Shown one piece after another: positions 52,294 through 64,000 of a stretch of 64,000 nt of DNA. The stretch spans positions 62,001 to 126,000 of the forward strand of contig NZ_JAQFIN010000007.1 in NCBI RefSeq assembly GCF_029504695.1. Reading direction: 5' to 3'. The notes under the pieces were generated by a model. It was not told where the DNA came from. It saw only the letters and a list, made by a program, of their open reading frames with translations, and did not search any database. The position numbers and the translations under genes were made by a program. The DNA comes from Parabacteroides sp. PF5-6 (GTDB lineage Bacteria > Bacteroidota > Bacteroidia > Bacteroidales > Tannerellaceae). Numbering within the stretch: the stretch's first letter is position 1; each line of letters begins with the position of its first letter.

Positions 52294-55200
52294 TCAGTCG
52301 GAAAGGGCTGCCTCCTGTGGCTCGGGAGGAAGGGCGGGTACGAGAGGGCGGCGGCGCCGGTAGAACAGGTCGTACAGCGTGGTGAAATCTTTCTTCAAAA
52401 GGATGCCTACACCCTGGGTGAAGAGGGATTGCTTGAGGTATTGATACATATCGTTCGCATGGTTATAGGCTTTGAGGCGGACTTCTCCGCCGGGGGTGAG
52501 TTTGTATTCGAGGTCGAACTCACCGACGAATACATTCTTTTGCAGGCTGATGCTGTTGCGGTAGCCAAAATTGCCGTTGAAGATCAGCCGGTTGTCGAGC
52601 AGCTGGCTGGAGAGCAGCATCTCGACTTCGGTATCGTCGAAACGGTCCTGGCTGGTGCGGATATTCGTGCCGATCTGCACTTTGTCGGTGATCGTATTCA
52701 GCATATTCGACAGTTGGGAAGAGATAGCCGAGGAGGCTACGGCGCTGAATTCATTGGTCCGGTATAAGGTCGTCGCATAGTCGGGCGTGTAGAACTTATG
52801 AAGCACCATCAGATACACCACCTGCCGGATCATCATATCTTCCGTATCGATGAAGCTGCGGACCTGTCGTTCGATCTCATCGTTCGATCCCGGCAGTTCG
52901 AGGTCGAAAGAGATCAGCGGGTTCTGCAGCATACCGTCGAGCTTCAATACGCAGTTGACCGGAACGTTCACCCGGTCGCTCTCCTGCAACAGATGCTGAT
53001 CCAGATCGCCGATATTCGCCGTCACGCTGTAGATCGCATCGATATTCATCGTCGCCCCGAAAGGATCGCCCTGGAAGCTGACCGTACTGCCGTCGCGGAT
53101 CTTAAAGTCGCGGTAGATCAGCTGCTGCAGGCTGAAGTTATAGTTGCCTTGAACGATATTTAAACCTCCGTACATCTTCAGATCGGATCGGGTGCCGTAC
53201 TGGATTTGCAGGTTCCCGTTGGTATTGCCTTTGATCCGGTCGCCGGCTGCCGGGTCCATGATCAGTTCGATGGTTGCGTCGGGTGTGATATCGACCTGGA
53301 AGTTCATGCGCAACTCGGCGCCGTCGGTGTTTGCCGGTCGCCGCCGGATGGAGTCGGGAGCGGTGGGGGTGGTTGCCTCGGGCAAACGATCTTTGTCGAT
53401 AAAGGTGATAAAATCGTATTCGGAAGATGCCGAATTGGTCATAAAGTTGAATCCGGCGAATGTGCCGGGCTCACTGCGTACGCTGATATCGAAGTTGATC
53501 AGGTTCTCATTCCCCTGGATCGTACCGCTACCGCTGCCGAACGCCGTACCGTAGATCATGGGGCTGTTCTTCTCCGTTTGGTCGTACAAAAGGATCTTAT
53601 TCGCCTGGATCGTGGCGGTAAAGTCGTAATCATGGAAGTATTTATGATTGAAGTCGAGATTCACCTTTCCCGTATTGCCGAACTTATCATAGACCGTCAC
53701 CTCTTTGATCTGGATCTGGGAAGGATCCAGGTGGATCGAATCGGAGAAGGTATAGTAGGTATTCAGGAATTCAATGCCCAGGCCACCCTCTTCCACGTAT
53801 GCATCGCCTTCCGCCGTCAGTTCATGGAAGGGGCCGAACAGGTGCACATGCCCGAATCCCCGGCCTTTGACGTTCTGGGCGACATTGTTGAGGAAGGGCT
53901 GCAGGAAAGAGATATCGATATCGTTCGCATCGAAATGAAGCGATAGCCCTTCTTTGGGTTTGATCGGGAAGATATAGCCGTTCACATCCGTCCAGGTGCT
54001 ATCGTTCTTGTAGATCGAGCCCAGCATAAGGATTCCCTGCTGGCTATCGTCCCATTCGCTGTAGAGGTTCAACAGCCCCAAAGGCACTTTGTTGAAAGAG
54101 AAGTTCTCGACCATCAGATCGGTATGCAGCATGCGGCTGTGGTAGAGGTCGTTGACCACAAAGGCGCCGGTGGCCTGTCCGCCGAACTGCAAGACGGGAA
54201 TATTCAGGATCTCGAAGATATAGCTCAGCTCCATCTGCTGCAGGTTCATGTACAGGGTATCCGTCGGGTCGGGCGATACGGTGCCGTCCAGGTGCAGGAA
54301 CTGCTGGTTGTGGGCCACCATAAAGTTATCGATATTCACCTTCTGGTTCTTGATCGTCACCGATGACGGATCGATCAGCCAGAGGCTGTCGTTTACGACC
54401 ACGGGGCTTTCGTGGATCGATATCTCCGTGCGTAACTCCGGTTTTTCCTCTTCATTCAGATCTTCGATAAACAAGGCGGAGGCGGAAAACTCCGCTTTGT
54501 ATTCCTGCTCTTTGTTGTTTTCCCAGGCGATCAGGGTATTGATCAGGTCTTCTCCGGCGTCGGCCTGGAAGCTGAGGTGGTTCTCGAGTCCTTTTTTGTT
54601 GTAATTGATGGCTTTCAATTGCAGGTTCACCTTGTCTTTCGGGTTCTCACAGGAGAGATAACCCGATTGGAAGGTCGAGTTTTGCAAGTTGAACTGAGGC
54701 AGCCAGGCTTCTATCCGGAATTTATCGTAACGGTTGTTGTAATGCCCGCTGATCCGTGCCTGTTCTACGATCGTCACCGGCAGTTTGAAGGTTTGCGACA
54801 GCTCTTCCGTATTCTCTACCGTAAGCAGGATGGAGAAGTTGTTTTCTTCGATCTTCTCTTCTCTCTTCCGGTTTTTGATCAGGGTAGGCAGATAGGCTTC
54901 GAAGGTATGGATCAGGCTGGGGATGATCGTGTGGAAAGAATAAGCGCCGACGATCTCCCCGTTCACGATGTCGGACGACAGGGTGAGGCGACGCTCTTCG
55001 GCATGGCCGGACGCTTCGATCTTCATCTTCTCGAGGAAGAAGTCGCTGGGGCGGGTCCGAAACGAAAGGCTGTCGAGGATGATCTGTCCCTGGGCGTAGT
55101 CGATATTGTTTCCGGTGAAGTCGGCATTCAACCGCAGGGAGAGCTCCGGCTCTTCAAACCGGTCGCTCAGGTTGAGCCGGTCCGGCCGGAAATGTTGCAG

Positions 55201-56712
55201 GTCGGCGGTGAAATTAAAGACGGAGTTGTTGCCTTCGTTCTGCAGGATCCCTTCGGCGCGCAGGGCTCCGTTGGGGTCGTTGATCTCGATAAAACCATCG
55301 ACTCCGTTGGGGTTGAAATTGCCGGATAGGAGTATATTCTCATAGGTGTATCCTTTGTATTCGAACTCGCCGATTTCTCCCTGTACGTTCACTTTGGCAT
55401 TGCCTTTGACCGGACGGATCGCATCGACGGTCAATGAGAAGCGGGCATTGCCGAAGGGGTTATTCTCTTCGAAGAGGTCGACCAGGGAGAGGTTGGACGT
55501 TGCCGCATGCCCCTTGACGTAAGCCGCGATATTCTTTTCTTTGTCCCGACCGAAGATCATATCCGTCTGCAACGAACCGATATCGGAGGATAATTCGCCG
55601 AAGGCCACCAGGTTATCGAAGAATCCGGAGATCTCCCCTTTGAAGTTGACCGTGCCCAGGCGCATCACCGGCGCGGGCAATACCAACGGCTCCTTGCTGA
55701 AGTTATTGGCCAGGGTGTGGAGGCCTTCTTTGGTGACGAACATCCGGTTCACCTTTCCGAAGACATACGTATCCTCCGGGGTGGTAATGCCTTTCATCTC
55801 CATCTGACCGTCGAAGAAAAGGTGGTTGTCTTGCTTGACCGTCAGTTGTTTGAGGTTGATGTTGTTGATCGTGCCGGATGCTTTGGCCGACAACTGGATC
55901 CTGTCGGTGAAATGGCTGAATGCGGGGATAAAAGGCGACAGGTCTTTGAGCCCGATAGAAGAGGAGTGGATATCGAGCTCCATTGGCGCGTCGTTGAACA
56001 GGGTGGTCAGTCCGTCTACCCGGGAGATGTCCATCAGGGCTTTGTCGATCTTCAATTGGGTGGTCGGCAGGCGAATCTCAAAATGGTCGATATAGGCGCT
56101 GTCCCGGTTGCTCACCAGGTTCATGGAAAGTTTATCCAACCGGAATCCGGAATGTTCATCGAAACTGAGTTTCTTGATGTTCGCATTGACGCTGTCTTTG
56201 TTGAACGCTTTCAGGGAGATATTCGCGCTGATGTTCTCGATGTCGATATGTTTGGGGTTAAAGCGATCGGGCGTAAGCTTTTCGCTGTGAACATGGTAGG
56301 TGATGTTCCCTCTGCGCAACAGAACGGAGTTAAGGCGCAGATCGATCTCCGGTTGTTGCTTGAGTGTGTCGCGGCTGGCGAACGCGTCGATCACGAACTG
56401 CAGGTTCAGTTTATCCTGTGGCGTCTCTTTTTCCAGATGCAGGTCGAAGCCGAACAGGCGCACGGTCGTAAACACATATTGTCCCCGCAATATAGGTAGT
56501 AATTTGAAGCCCGCGGAGACATGCGTCGCTTCGAGTAAAGGTTTTCCTTTTTGATCTTCCAGATAAACCCCTTCCATCACCAGGCGGTTAATCCATCTGA
56601 TCCGGATCTTGTCTACCTGGACCGGTACGCCCAGATATTCGGATAGCTTTTCACTTGTGGTCTGAGAAACCTGGCGTTGTACATACGGAATGTTCAACAT
56701 AATGGCCGGCAC
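52294..56712 (-). CDS. TamB-like translocation/assembly module protein
   Basis: 1472 residues of the AsmA/TamB superfamily: a long beta-taco rod ending in the DUF490/TamB C-terminal domain (about 1050-1440, with DKVQIGTNIRTSQDR, FNGNFGYRN and a final VGEFDLEYKLTPGG strand). It spans the periplasm and helps assemble outer-membrane proteins or carry lipids. The only standard start in frame is the GTG at 56712, which cuts the signal-anchor helix in half. The frame stays open to 56778 and encodes a convincing upstream half (RGLKYIVITLLVLFW) but no ATG, and an in-frame TAG sits at 56781-56779. Either a rare start codon is used or the start was mutated. Confidence 0.88.
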   Translation of the reverse strand: MPAIMLNIPYVQRQVSQTTSEKLSEYLGVPVQVDKIRIRWINRLVMEGVYLEDQKGKPLLEATHVSAGFKLLPILRGQYVFTTVRLFGFDLHLEKETPQDKLNLQFVIDAFASRDTLKQQPEIDLRLNSVLLRRGNITYHVHSEKLTPDRFNPKHIDIENISANISLKAFNKDSVNANIKKLSFDEHSGFRLDKLSMNLVSNRDSAYIDHFEIRLPTTQLKIDKALMDISRVDGLTTLFNDAPMELDIHSSSIGLKDLSPFIPAFSHFTDRIQLSAKASGTINNINLKQLTVKQDNHLFFDGQMEMKGITTPEDTYVFGKVNRMFVTKEGLHTLANNFSKEPLVLPAPVMRLGTVNFKGEISGFFDNLVAFGELSSDIGSLQTDMIFGRDKEKNIAAYVKGHAATSNLSLVDLFEENNPFGNARFSLTVDAIRPVKGNAKVNVQGEIGEFEYKGYTYENILLSGNFNPNGVDGFIEINDPNGALRAEGILQNEGNNSVFNFTADLQHFRPDRLNLSDRFEEPELSLRLNADFTGNNIDYAQGQIILDSLSFRTRPSDFFLEKMKIEASGHAEERRLTLSSDIVNGEIVGAYSFHTIIPSLIHTFEAYLPTLIKNRKREEKIEENNFSILLTVENTEELSQTFKLPVTIVEQARISGHYNNRYDKFRIEAWLPQFNLQNSTFQSGYLSCENPKDKVNLQLKAINYNKKGLENHLSFQADAGEDLINTLIAWENNKEQEYKAEFSASALFIEDLNEEEKPELRTEISIHESPVVVNDSLWLIDPSSVTIKNQKVNIDNFMVAHNQQFLHLDGTVSPDPTDTLYMNLQQMELSYIFEILNIPVLQFGGQATGAFVVNDLYHSRMLHTDLMVENFSFNKVPLGLLNLYSEWDDSQQGILMLGSIYKNDSTWTDVNGYIFPIKPKEGLSLHFDANDIDISFLQPFLNNVAQNVKGRGFGHVHLFGPFHELTAEGDAYVEEGGLGIEFLNTYYTFSDSIHLDPSQIQIKEVTVYDKFGNTGKVNLDFNHKYFHDYDFTATIQANKILLYDQTEKNSPMIYGTAFGSGSGTIQGNENLINFDISVRSEPGTFAGFNFMTNSASSEYDFITFIDKDRLPEATTPTAPDSIRRRPANTDGAELRMNFQVDITPDATIELIMDPAAGDRIKGNTNGNLQIQYGTRSDLKMYGGLNIVQGNYNFSLQQLIYRDFKIRDGSTVSFQGDPFGATMNIDAIYSVTANIGDLDQHLLQESDRVNVPVNCVLKLDGMLQNPLISFDLELPGSNDEIERQVRSFIDTEDMMIRQVVYLMVLHKFYTPDYATTLYRTNEFSAVASSAISSQLSNMLNTITDKVQIGTNIRTSQDRFDDTEVEMLLSSQLLDNRLIFNGNFGYRNSISLQKNVFVGEFDLEYKLTPGGEVRLKAYNHANDMYQYLKQSLFTQGVGILLKKDFTTLYDLFYRRRRPLVPALPPEPQEAALSD

Positions 56713-56915
56713 CGCGTAAAATATCCAGAATAAGACAAGTAAAGTAATGACTATGTATTTGAGTCCTCTGATATCTTTCTACCTCTCTATCTTTTAATCC
56801 ACAAAACTACAATAATATCGCAATAGATTTTTCAATTGCAATGTAAATCTTGCTTAAATGTCCGCCATTCTATACTCTATACACCTCTTTTGGAGTATCA
56901 AGTAGTAGCATCAGT

Positions 56916-57166
56916 CGTCCTGTAAGGACAGAGAGCGCTGAAAGCGCGTTAGCACTTAGCCCTGGGTCAGCAGGCCGTTAGGTCTGCGCCACCCAGGGTA
57001 GACAGCACACACACAACCGAGCGCTGTAAGCGCGATAGATTTTCTTTCGCTCTTACAGAGCTCTGTTGATTATTCATCCATTAACCCGGGGTGGCGAACC
57101 TTTTCAAGGTTCTTACCCCGGGCTGGGTTCTAACGCGCTTACAGCGCTCTCTGTCCTTTCAGGACG
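56916..57166. repeat. REP-like palindromic intergenic element
   Basis: Outer arms 56916-56952 and 57130-57166 are 37-bp inverted repeats with two mismatches. Inside are CCCTGGGT/ACCCAGGG (56960-56967, 56991-56998), a GAGCGCTGTAAGCGCG segment, and a nested stem CCCGGGGT..GAACCTT/AAGGTTC..ACCCCGGG (57085-57122). It lies between the tamB and tsaD promoters. The layout resembles bacterial REP/BIME sequences, and no coding function is apparent. Confidence 0.75.
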
Positions 57167-57194
57167 ATCGCCGTTATAACCACTTGATCCAGAC

Positions 57195-57365
57195 TTACTC
57201 CTGGCGGGGTAATGGCTTAGCGGTAAATTTCTTTGTCATTTCTTCGTGGGGGGTGCCTTCTCCTCTTTCCATTTGTTCAATGGCAAGTATTGCCCTTTCT
57301 TTTAATTCTTCGGGAGAGTATTGGTTGGGAGCTTTCTTCTTTGCATTTAACTCTAATATTGTCAT
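57195..57365 (-). CDS. small antitoxin-like protein
   Basis: 56 residues from the ATG at 57365 (MTILELNAKKK). A start at 57416 would add 17. Charged and helical, with SPEELKERAILAIEQMERGEGTPHEEM, resembling the C-terminal tails of short antitoxins or addiction-module proteins. No toxin partner is next to it: downstream is the REP-like element. It could be an orphan antitoxin or a small regulator. It is divergent from tsaD and lies in its upstream region. Confidence 0.45.
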   Translation of the reverse strand: MTILELNAKKKAPNQYSPEELKERAILAIEQMERGEGTPHEEMTKKFTAKPLPRQE

Positions 57366-57432
57366 AACAGTCGCATCAGATAAACAAAGATACGAATTTA
57401 TTTCGTTATTTTGCACTCAAATTTAGAATAGA

Positions 57433-58452
57433 ATGTCTGTAACAATATTAGGTATTGAGTCTTCGTGTGATGATACGTCGGCTTCGGTGATTCGGGATGG
57501 GGTGATGCTTTCCAATGTGATTGCCAGTCAGGCGGTGCATGAGGCATATGGGGGAGTGGTGCCCGAACTGGCGTCGCGGGCACATCAGCAGAATATTATT
57601 CCCGTGGTGGCCGAAGCGATCAAACGGGCGGGGATCGACCGGTCGGAACTGTCGGCGGTCGCGTTTACCCGTGGGCCGGGTTTGATGGGGTCGCTTCTGG
57701 TGGGTACCTCTTTTGCCAAAGGATTGGCGTTGTCGCTGGATATCCCGATGATCGAGGTGAATCACCTGCAGGCGCATGTCCTGGCGCATTTCATCAAAGA
57801 GACACCGGAAGATGCCGCTCAGCCTTCGTTCCCGTTTTTATGCCTGTTGGTCTCGGGTGGGAATTCCCAGATCATCAAGGTCAATGGCTATCGGGAGATG
57901 GAAGTGATCGGCCAGACCATCGACGATGCGGCCGGAGAAGCTTTTGATAAATGTGCCAAAGTGATGGGCTTGGGTTATCCCGGTGGACCGGTGGTCAACC
58001 GTTTAGCCAATGAAGGCGATGCGCATGCTTTTCCATTCAGCAAACCCCATATCCCGGGGTATAACTATAGCTTTAGCGGACTGAAAACCTCTTTTCTCTA
58101 CACCCTGCGCGACCGGTTGAAAGAGGATCCCGATTTTATCGAGCAACACAAAAAAGACCTTTGTGCTTCGCTGCAGGCGACCGTGGTGGATATCCTGATG
58201 AATAAATTACGCAAAGCGGCGAAAGACCTGGGCATCCGGGAGGTGGCCGTCGCCGGAGGGGTATCTGCCAACTCCGGGTTGCGCGATGCCTTTCTCGATC
58301 ATGCCCGGCGTTACGGCTGGAAAGTGTATATCCCTAAGTTTGCTTTTACGACGGACAACGCGGCGATGGTCGCGATCACCGGCTATTATAAATACCTCGA
58401 TGGCGACTTCTGTCCGATGGATGCCGTCCCTTTCTCCCGTGTCGTAATATGA
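57433..58452 (+). CDS. tsaD: tRNA N6-adenosine threonylcarbamoyltransferase
   Basis: 339 residues of the ASKHA fold. It makes t6A37 in tRNAs reading ANN codons, with TsaB, TsaE and TsaC. Metal site HLQAHVLAHF (HxxxH, about 112-121), start motif LGIESSCDDTSAS, the GGNSQ loop and VAVAGGVSANSGLR. Complete. Overlaps cinA by four bases. Confidence 0.96.
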   Translation: MSVTILGIESSCDDTSASVIRDGVMLSNVIASQAVHEAYGGVVPELASRAHQQNIIPVVAEAIKRAGIDRSELSAVAFTRGPGLMGSLLVGTSFAKGLALSLDIPMIEVNHLQAHVLAHFIKETPEDAAQPSFPFLCLLVSGGNSQIIKVNGYREMEVIGQTIDDAAGEAFDKCAKVMGLGYPGGPVVNRLANEGDAHAFPFSKPHIPGYNYSFSGLKTSFLYTLRDRLKEDPDFIEQHKKDLCASLQATVVDILMNKLRKAAKDLGIREVAVAGGVSANSGLRDAFLDHARRYGWKVYIPKFAFTTDNAAMVAITGYYKYLDGDFCPMDAVPFSRVVI

Positions 58453-58937
58453 TCGAAGAACAGCTTGCCCAACGCCTATCTGCCGCAGGCCTGACCCTGG
58501 CGACGGCGGAAAGCTGTACGGGTGGGCATATCGCCCACCGGATCACCTCCGTGGCGGGTAGCTCCGCCTGGTTCCTGGGTGGTGTCGTAGCCTATAGCAA
58601 TCGGGTCAAACAGGAAGTCCTGGGCGTTTCGGCGGAAAATCTCGAACGATACGGTGCCGTAAGTCAGGCGGTTGTCGAACAAATGGCGCAAGGCGTCAGC
58701 CGGTTGTTGCATACCGACTGCGCTGTGGCTACTTCGGGCATTGCCGGTCCCGGTGGAGGTACGCCCGACAAACCGGTGGGCACCGTCTGGATTGCCGCCC
58801 TCTATAAAGACCGGATCCAATCCAATCTTTTCCACTTCGAAGGAAACCGCCTGGAAGTTATCGAACAATCCTCCCGGGCAGCCTTGCGGATGTTACTCGA
58901 TTTATTGAAAGATTTCCCCGCTCCCGGCATGCCGTAA
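58449..58937 (+). CDS. CinA C-terminal / nicotinamide-nucleotide amidase
   Basis: 162 residues, the stand-alone CinA C-terminal (PncC) domain. It deamidates NMN to NaMN for NAD salvage. ATAESCTGGHIAHRIT (about 19-34), VAYSNRVKQEVLGV and the ATSGIAGPGGGTPDKPVGTVW block (about 96-116) are typical. The N-terminal MoCF domain of full CinA is absent, as in many bacteria. Confidence 0.92.
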   Translation: MIEEQLAQRLSAAGLTLATAESCTGGHIAHRITSVAGSSAWFLGGVVAYSNRVKQEVLGVSAENLERYGAVSQAVVEQMAQGVSRLLHTDCAVATSGIAGPGGGTPDKPVGTVWIAALYKDRIQSNLFHFEGNRLEVIEQSSRAALRMLLDLLKDFPAPGMP

Positions 58938-59100
58938 ATAGCTGTCTGTTTTTTACCCCTTTATACCTTCCTTGGATCCCCCCGTATTATTGTGGAGAAC
59001 TTCGTTTGGGATTGATTTCACAAAGCTCAACGACCTACGAAGTAACGAATAATGCCAAACTTCTAAGTTCTTGAAAATGAGATATTAATATTCTCTTCAG

Positions 59101-59182
59101 AAACTACCGGTAGTTTGCGAACAAAATACCAGTAGTTTGTCGACAAAATATTAGTAGTTTGCGCGCAAAGTACCGGTAGTTT
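59101..59182. repeat. array E: four 16-bp palindromes, 22-bp period
   Basis: Copies at 59101-59116, 59123-59138, 59145-59160 and 59167-59182, centres exactly 22 bp apart, core AAACTACCGGTAGTTT. The spacers GCGAAC, GTCGAC and GCGCGC are wholly or partly palindromic. On the minus strand the whole region 59071-59193 aligns with 31513-31635 (array B with flanks). It lies between convergent cinA and the beta-galactosidase gene. The gap 58938-59411 otherwise holds one 36-bp repeat and a terminator. Confidence 0.85.
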
Positions 59183-59207
59183 GAAAAAAGGGGCTGTGGT
59201 CACAAGA

Positions 59208-59243
59208 TTTGCTTTATGCTTCGCTAAGCGACCTTCGGTTCGG
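59208..59243 (+). repeat. 36-bp dispersed repeat, copy 2
   Basis: One mismatch to 31273-31308. It lies 25 bp from array E. Its orientation relative to the array is opposite to that of copy 1 and array B. Confidence 0.8.
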
Positions 59244-59356
59244 GATGATCTGAAATCTTCATTAAAATTAGTCGTTTGGCGTGACTCGGCATAATCCATG
59301 CAAGCACGGCTTCTGCATTCGCTACTTCAAACGTTCCGTTTTTTTCTTTACAAAAA

Positions 59357-59386
59357 CAAAGGCAGCCCCGTTGGGGACTGCCTTTG
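59357..59386 (-). terminator. terminator of the beta-galactosidase gene
   Basis: Stem CAAAGGCAG/CTGCCTTTG (59357-59365 with 59378-59386) with an inner CCCC/GGGG pairing, followed on the minus strand by a T-rich run. It lies 26 bp after the stop codon. Confidence 0.8.
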
Positions 59387-59411
59387 TCGTATGGTGGAAG
59401 GAATGACCTTC

Positions 59412-62798
<3,387 letters not shown>

Positions 62799-62894
62799 TT
62801 AAAGCCCCACCAACCTCCCCGGCTGGGGAGGCTAATAGGGCCGTGTAAATATTTTCAGTATGCAAAGCCTCCGCAGCGGGAGGTTTGTAGTGAC

Positions 62895-63449
62895 TTAGCG
62901 TGCAGCGTAAAACGTATAATTGTCGACTACCTGTTTGAATGCCAATACGCCGGCCTGGCTTAATTCAACATTCATTTCCTGTCCGTCAGGTAAGAACATG
63001 ACCACTTCGTCTTCGTTTTCAAAGCGCAACAGTTTGGTGCTTTCGCCTTCGGCTTCTACGCTCCAGCTCTTGTCGGAAGCATCGAATACCAACTCAATCG
63101 CTTTGTCTTCTCCGTTTTTCTGGATATGGTATCCGTCGGTTTTCGTTTCTACGGTATATACGCCATTGTTTGTATCGATAGTTTCTACTTTACCGGCGTC
63201 GGCAACCGGGTTGCTTCCACTCCAGAACTCGATAGAGTTGATCACCAATACGTCGGCTAACATAGAGATTTCATACACCGGTACGATCCAGAAAGCGATA
63301 AATACCAATTCGTTCACGAATTTGCTGTCGATATTCCGGTTCCAGTCCAACAGTTTGTTGCTCAAGCTGAAAGATCCGATACAAGATGAAAATAAAACAC
63401 TACTTGCCAGTGCGGCAACCATCAGTAAGTTAAAACTTTTTCTCTTCAT
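62895..63449 (-). CDS. DUF3332 lipoprotein
   Basis: 184 residues with a lipoprotein signal (lipobox FSSC, about residue 23). A conserved block CIGSFSLSNKLLDWN and a membrane-like segment VNELVFIAFWIVPVYEISMLAD (split about 46-67) follow. The C-terminal half is a beta-rich domain. This matches DUF3332, of unknown function, at the cell envelope. It has no clear operon partner. A GC-rich stem near 62868-62884 could be its terminator. Confidence 0.82.
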   Translation of the reverse strand: MKRKSFNLLMVAALASSVLFSSCIGSFSLSNKLLDWNRNIDSKFVNELVFIAFWIVPVYEISMLADVLVINSIEFWSGSNPVADAGKVETIDTNNGVYTVETKTDGYHIQKNGEDKAIELVFDASDKSWSVEAEGESTKLLRFENEDEVVMFLPDGQEMNVELSQAGVLAFKQVVDNYTFYAAR

Positions 63450-63586
63450 AATAATAATCCTGTTAATTAAGTGAATATTAATGGCTGCGAAGATAGGAAC
63501 TTTTTGAAGAATTCAAGAAGTTCCGGACGTTATAGAATTATAAATCGGCGAAAATGCGTACTTTTGAATATTCATCTGATACGATT

Positions 63587-64000
63587 ATGAAACACTACAT
63601 CGCCATATTGTTTTTATGCAGTTACTTCTCGGTTTGGGCACAGCAAGATTCGGTTATTCCTCTGGATAAAGCCTACAAACGAAACTATACGATTACCCGT
63701 GTACAAGGTATTCGTCCGTTGATGGACGGGCGGATCGATGAGCCGTTCTGGACGGAGAACGGGCAGTGGTCGGAGCCTTTCGTGCAAGTCAGTCCCTATG
63801 AACGCCAGCCTTCTCCCTCGCCGACACGGATGAAGCTGTTGTACGACGACCGATATATATATGTAGGGATCTATTGCAAGGATGAAGTGCCGGAGGGCAT
63901 GAACGCGTTTATCGGCAACCGCGATGATAATAGCCTGGGCGACCTGATCAGTATTGCTTTCGATACGTATCATGACTACCGTGCCGCGCCGGAGTTCAAC
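63587..64000 (+). CDS. DUF5916 / CBM9-like exported protein, 3' end outside window
   Basis: The frame opens with ATG at 63587 and runs 138 codons to the window edge without a stop. Signal peptide (about 1-18, ending VWAQ), then the CBM9-like pattern RPLMDGRIDEPFW, MKLLYDDRYIYVGIYCKDE and NRDDNSLGDLISIAFDTYHD. This is typical of the N-terminus of DUF5916 proteins, large outer-membrane-associated proteins of Bacteroidetes. A TACTTTTG -7 box lies at 63559-63566. Function unknown. Confidence 0.78.
   Translation, partial: MKHYIAILFLCSYFSVWAQQDSVIPLDKAYKRNYTITRVQGIRPLMDGRIDEPFWTENGQWSEPFVQVSPYERQPSPSPTRMKLLYDDRYIYVGIYCKDEVPEGMNAFIGNRDDNSLGDLISIAFDTYHDYRAAPEFN

Noticed and set aside
53206-53946. 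Long plus-strand frames inside tamB, the TonB receptor, the beta-galactosidase and other minus-strand genes
   Set aside because: They mirror the codon pattern of well-supported genes on the other strand and have no recognisable domains.

Overview
The window looks like a chromosomal piece of a gut Bacteroidales bacterium, most likely Parabacteroides or a close Bacteroides relative. The signs are promoters of the TAnnTTTG (-7) type with almost no Shine-Dalgarno sequences, a DUF3575/Mfa1-type fimbrial locus, a TonB-dependent receptor with a carboxypeptidase-regulatory-like N-terminus, GH2 and GH78 glycosidases, and DUF4922, DUF4827, DUF3332 and DUF5916-type proteins. The genus is inferred from gene content only.

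Left part (1-26.2 kb) is accessory and patchy. It opens with the end of a DGQHR-domain gene, a 5'-truncated reductase fragment and an intact tyrosine recombinase (1322-2590). Next to the recombinase an AraC-family gene lies inside a 1.27-kb segment bounded by a perfect 19-bp inverted repeat (2828-2846 / 4078-4096), just upstream of a DUF3575/OmpA-like gene and a fimbrial subunit gene. This looks like a phase-variable switch. The fimbrial gene is cut off exactly at the 3' end of mnmA. An IS982-family insertion sequence separates mnmA from a heavy-metal operon (Fur-like regulator, small Cys/His-rich protein, CzcA-TolC fusion, CzcB, Cd/Zn/Co P-type ATPase). Then come a DUF302 gene, a RibD-like reductase gene with a long structured leader, and an eight-gene arsenic operon (arsR, arsE-like, arsF-like, arsG-like, arsD, arsA, arsC fused to a BFD-like domain, acr3). 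A 97%-identical frameshifted copy of the reductase 5' end lies just upstream of the arsenic promoter, so the arsenic genes sit between two copies of that sequence. A truncated integrase beside tRNA-Phe closes the accessory part.

Right part (26.3-64 kb) is mostly housekeeping with higher-GC codon use: thiL, lpxK, a DUF4922 protein and glycosyltransferase pair, a TonB receptor with a His-rich secreted partner, a YoeB/YefM-type toxin-antitoxin pair, a TlpA-like protein, a GH78 rhamnosidase, a 5'-nucleotidase, lipB, an ECF sigma factor, rpe, a comEC-like gene, a DHH phosphoesterase, a DUF4827 lipoprotein, glmM, a DeoR regulator with glpA, topB, tamB, tsaD, cinA, a beta-galactosidase, a DUF3332 lipoprotein and the start of a DUF5916-like gene.

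The most unusual signal is a family of intergenic arrays in the right part. Five arrays (31.37, 31.53, 46.96, 52.17 and 59.10 kb) each hold exactly four 16-bp palindromes whose centres are 22 bp apart (one step is 21). Three arrays share the core AAACTACCGGTAGTTT, one has GTTGATAATTATCAAC and one TTTGAGGTACCTCAAA. Architecture and copy number are kept while the core sequence changes. I do not recognise this as a described element. A 250-bp palindromic REP-like element before tsaD and a candidate small RNA at 31.14 kb are further non-coding features.
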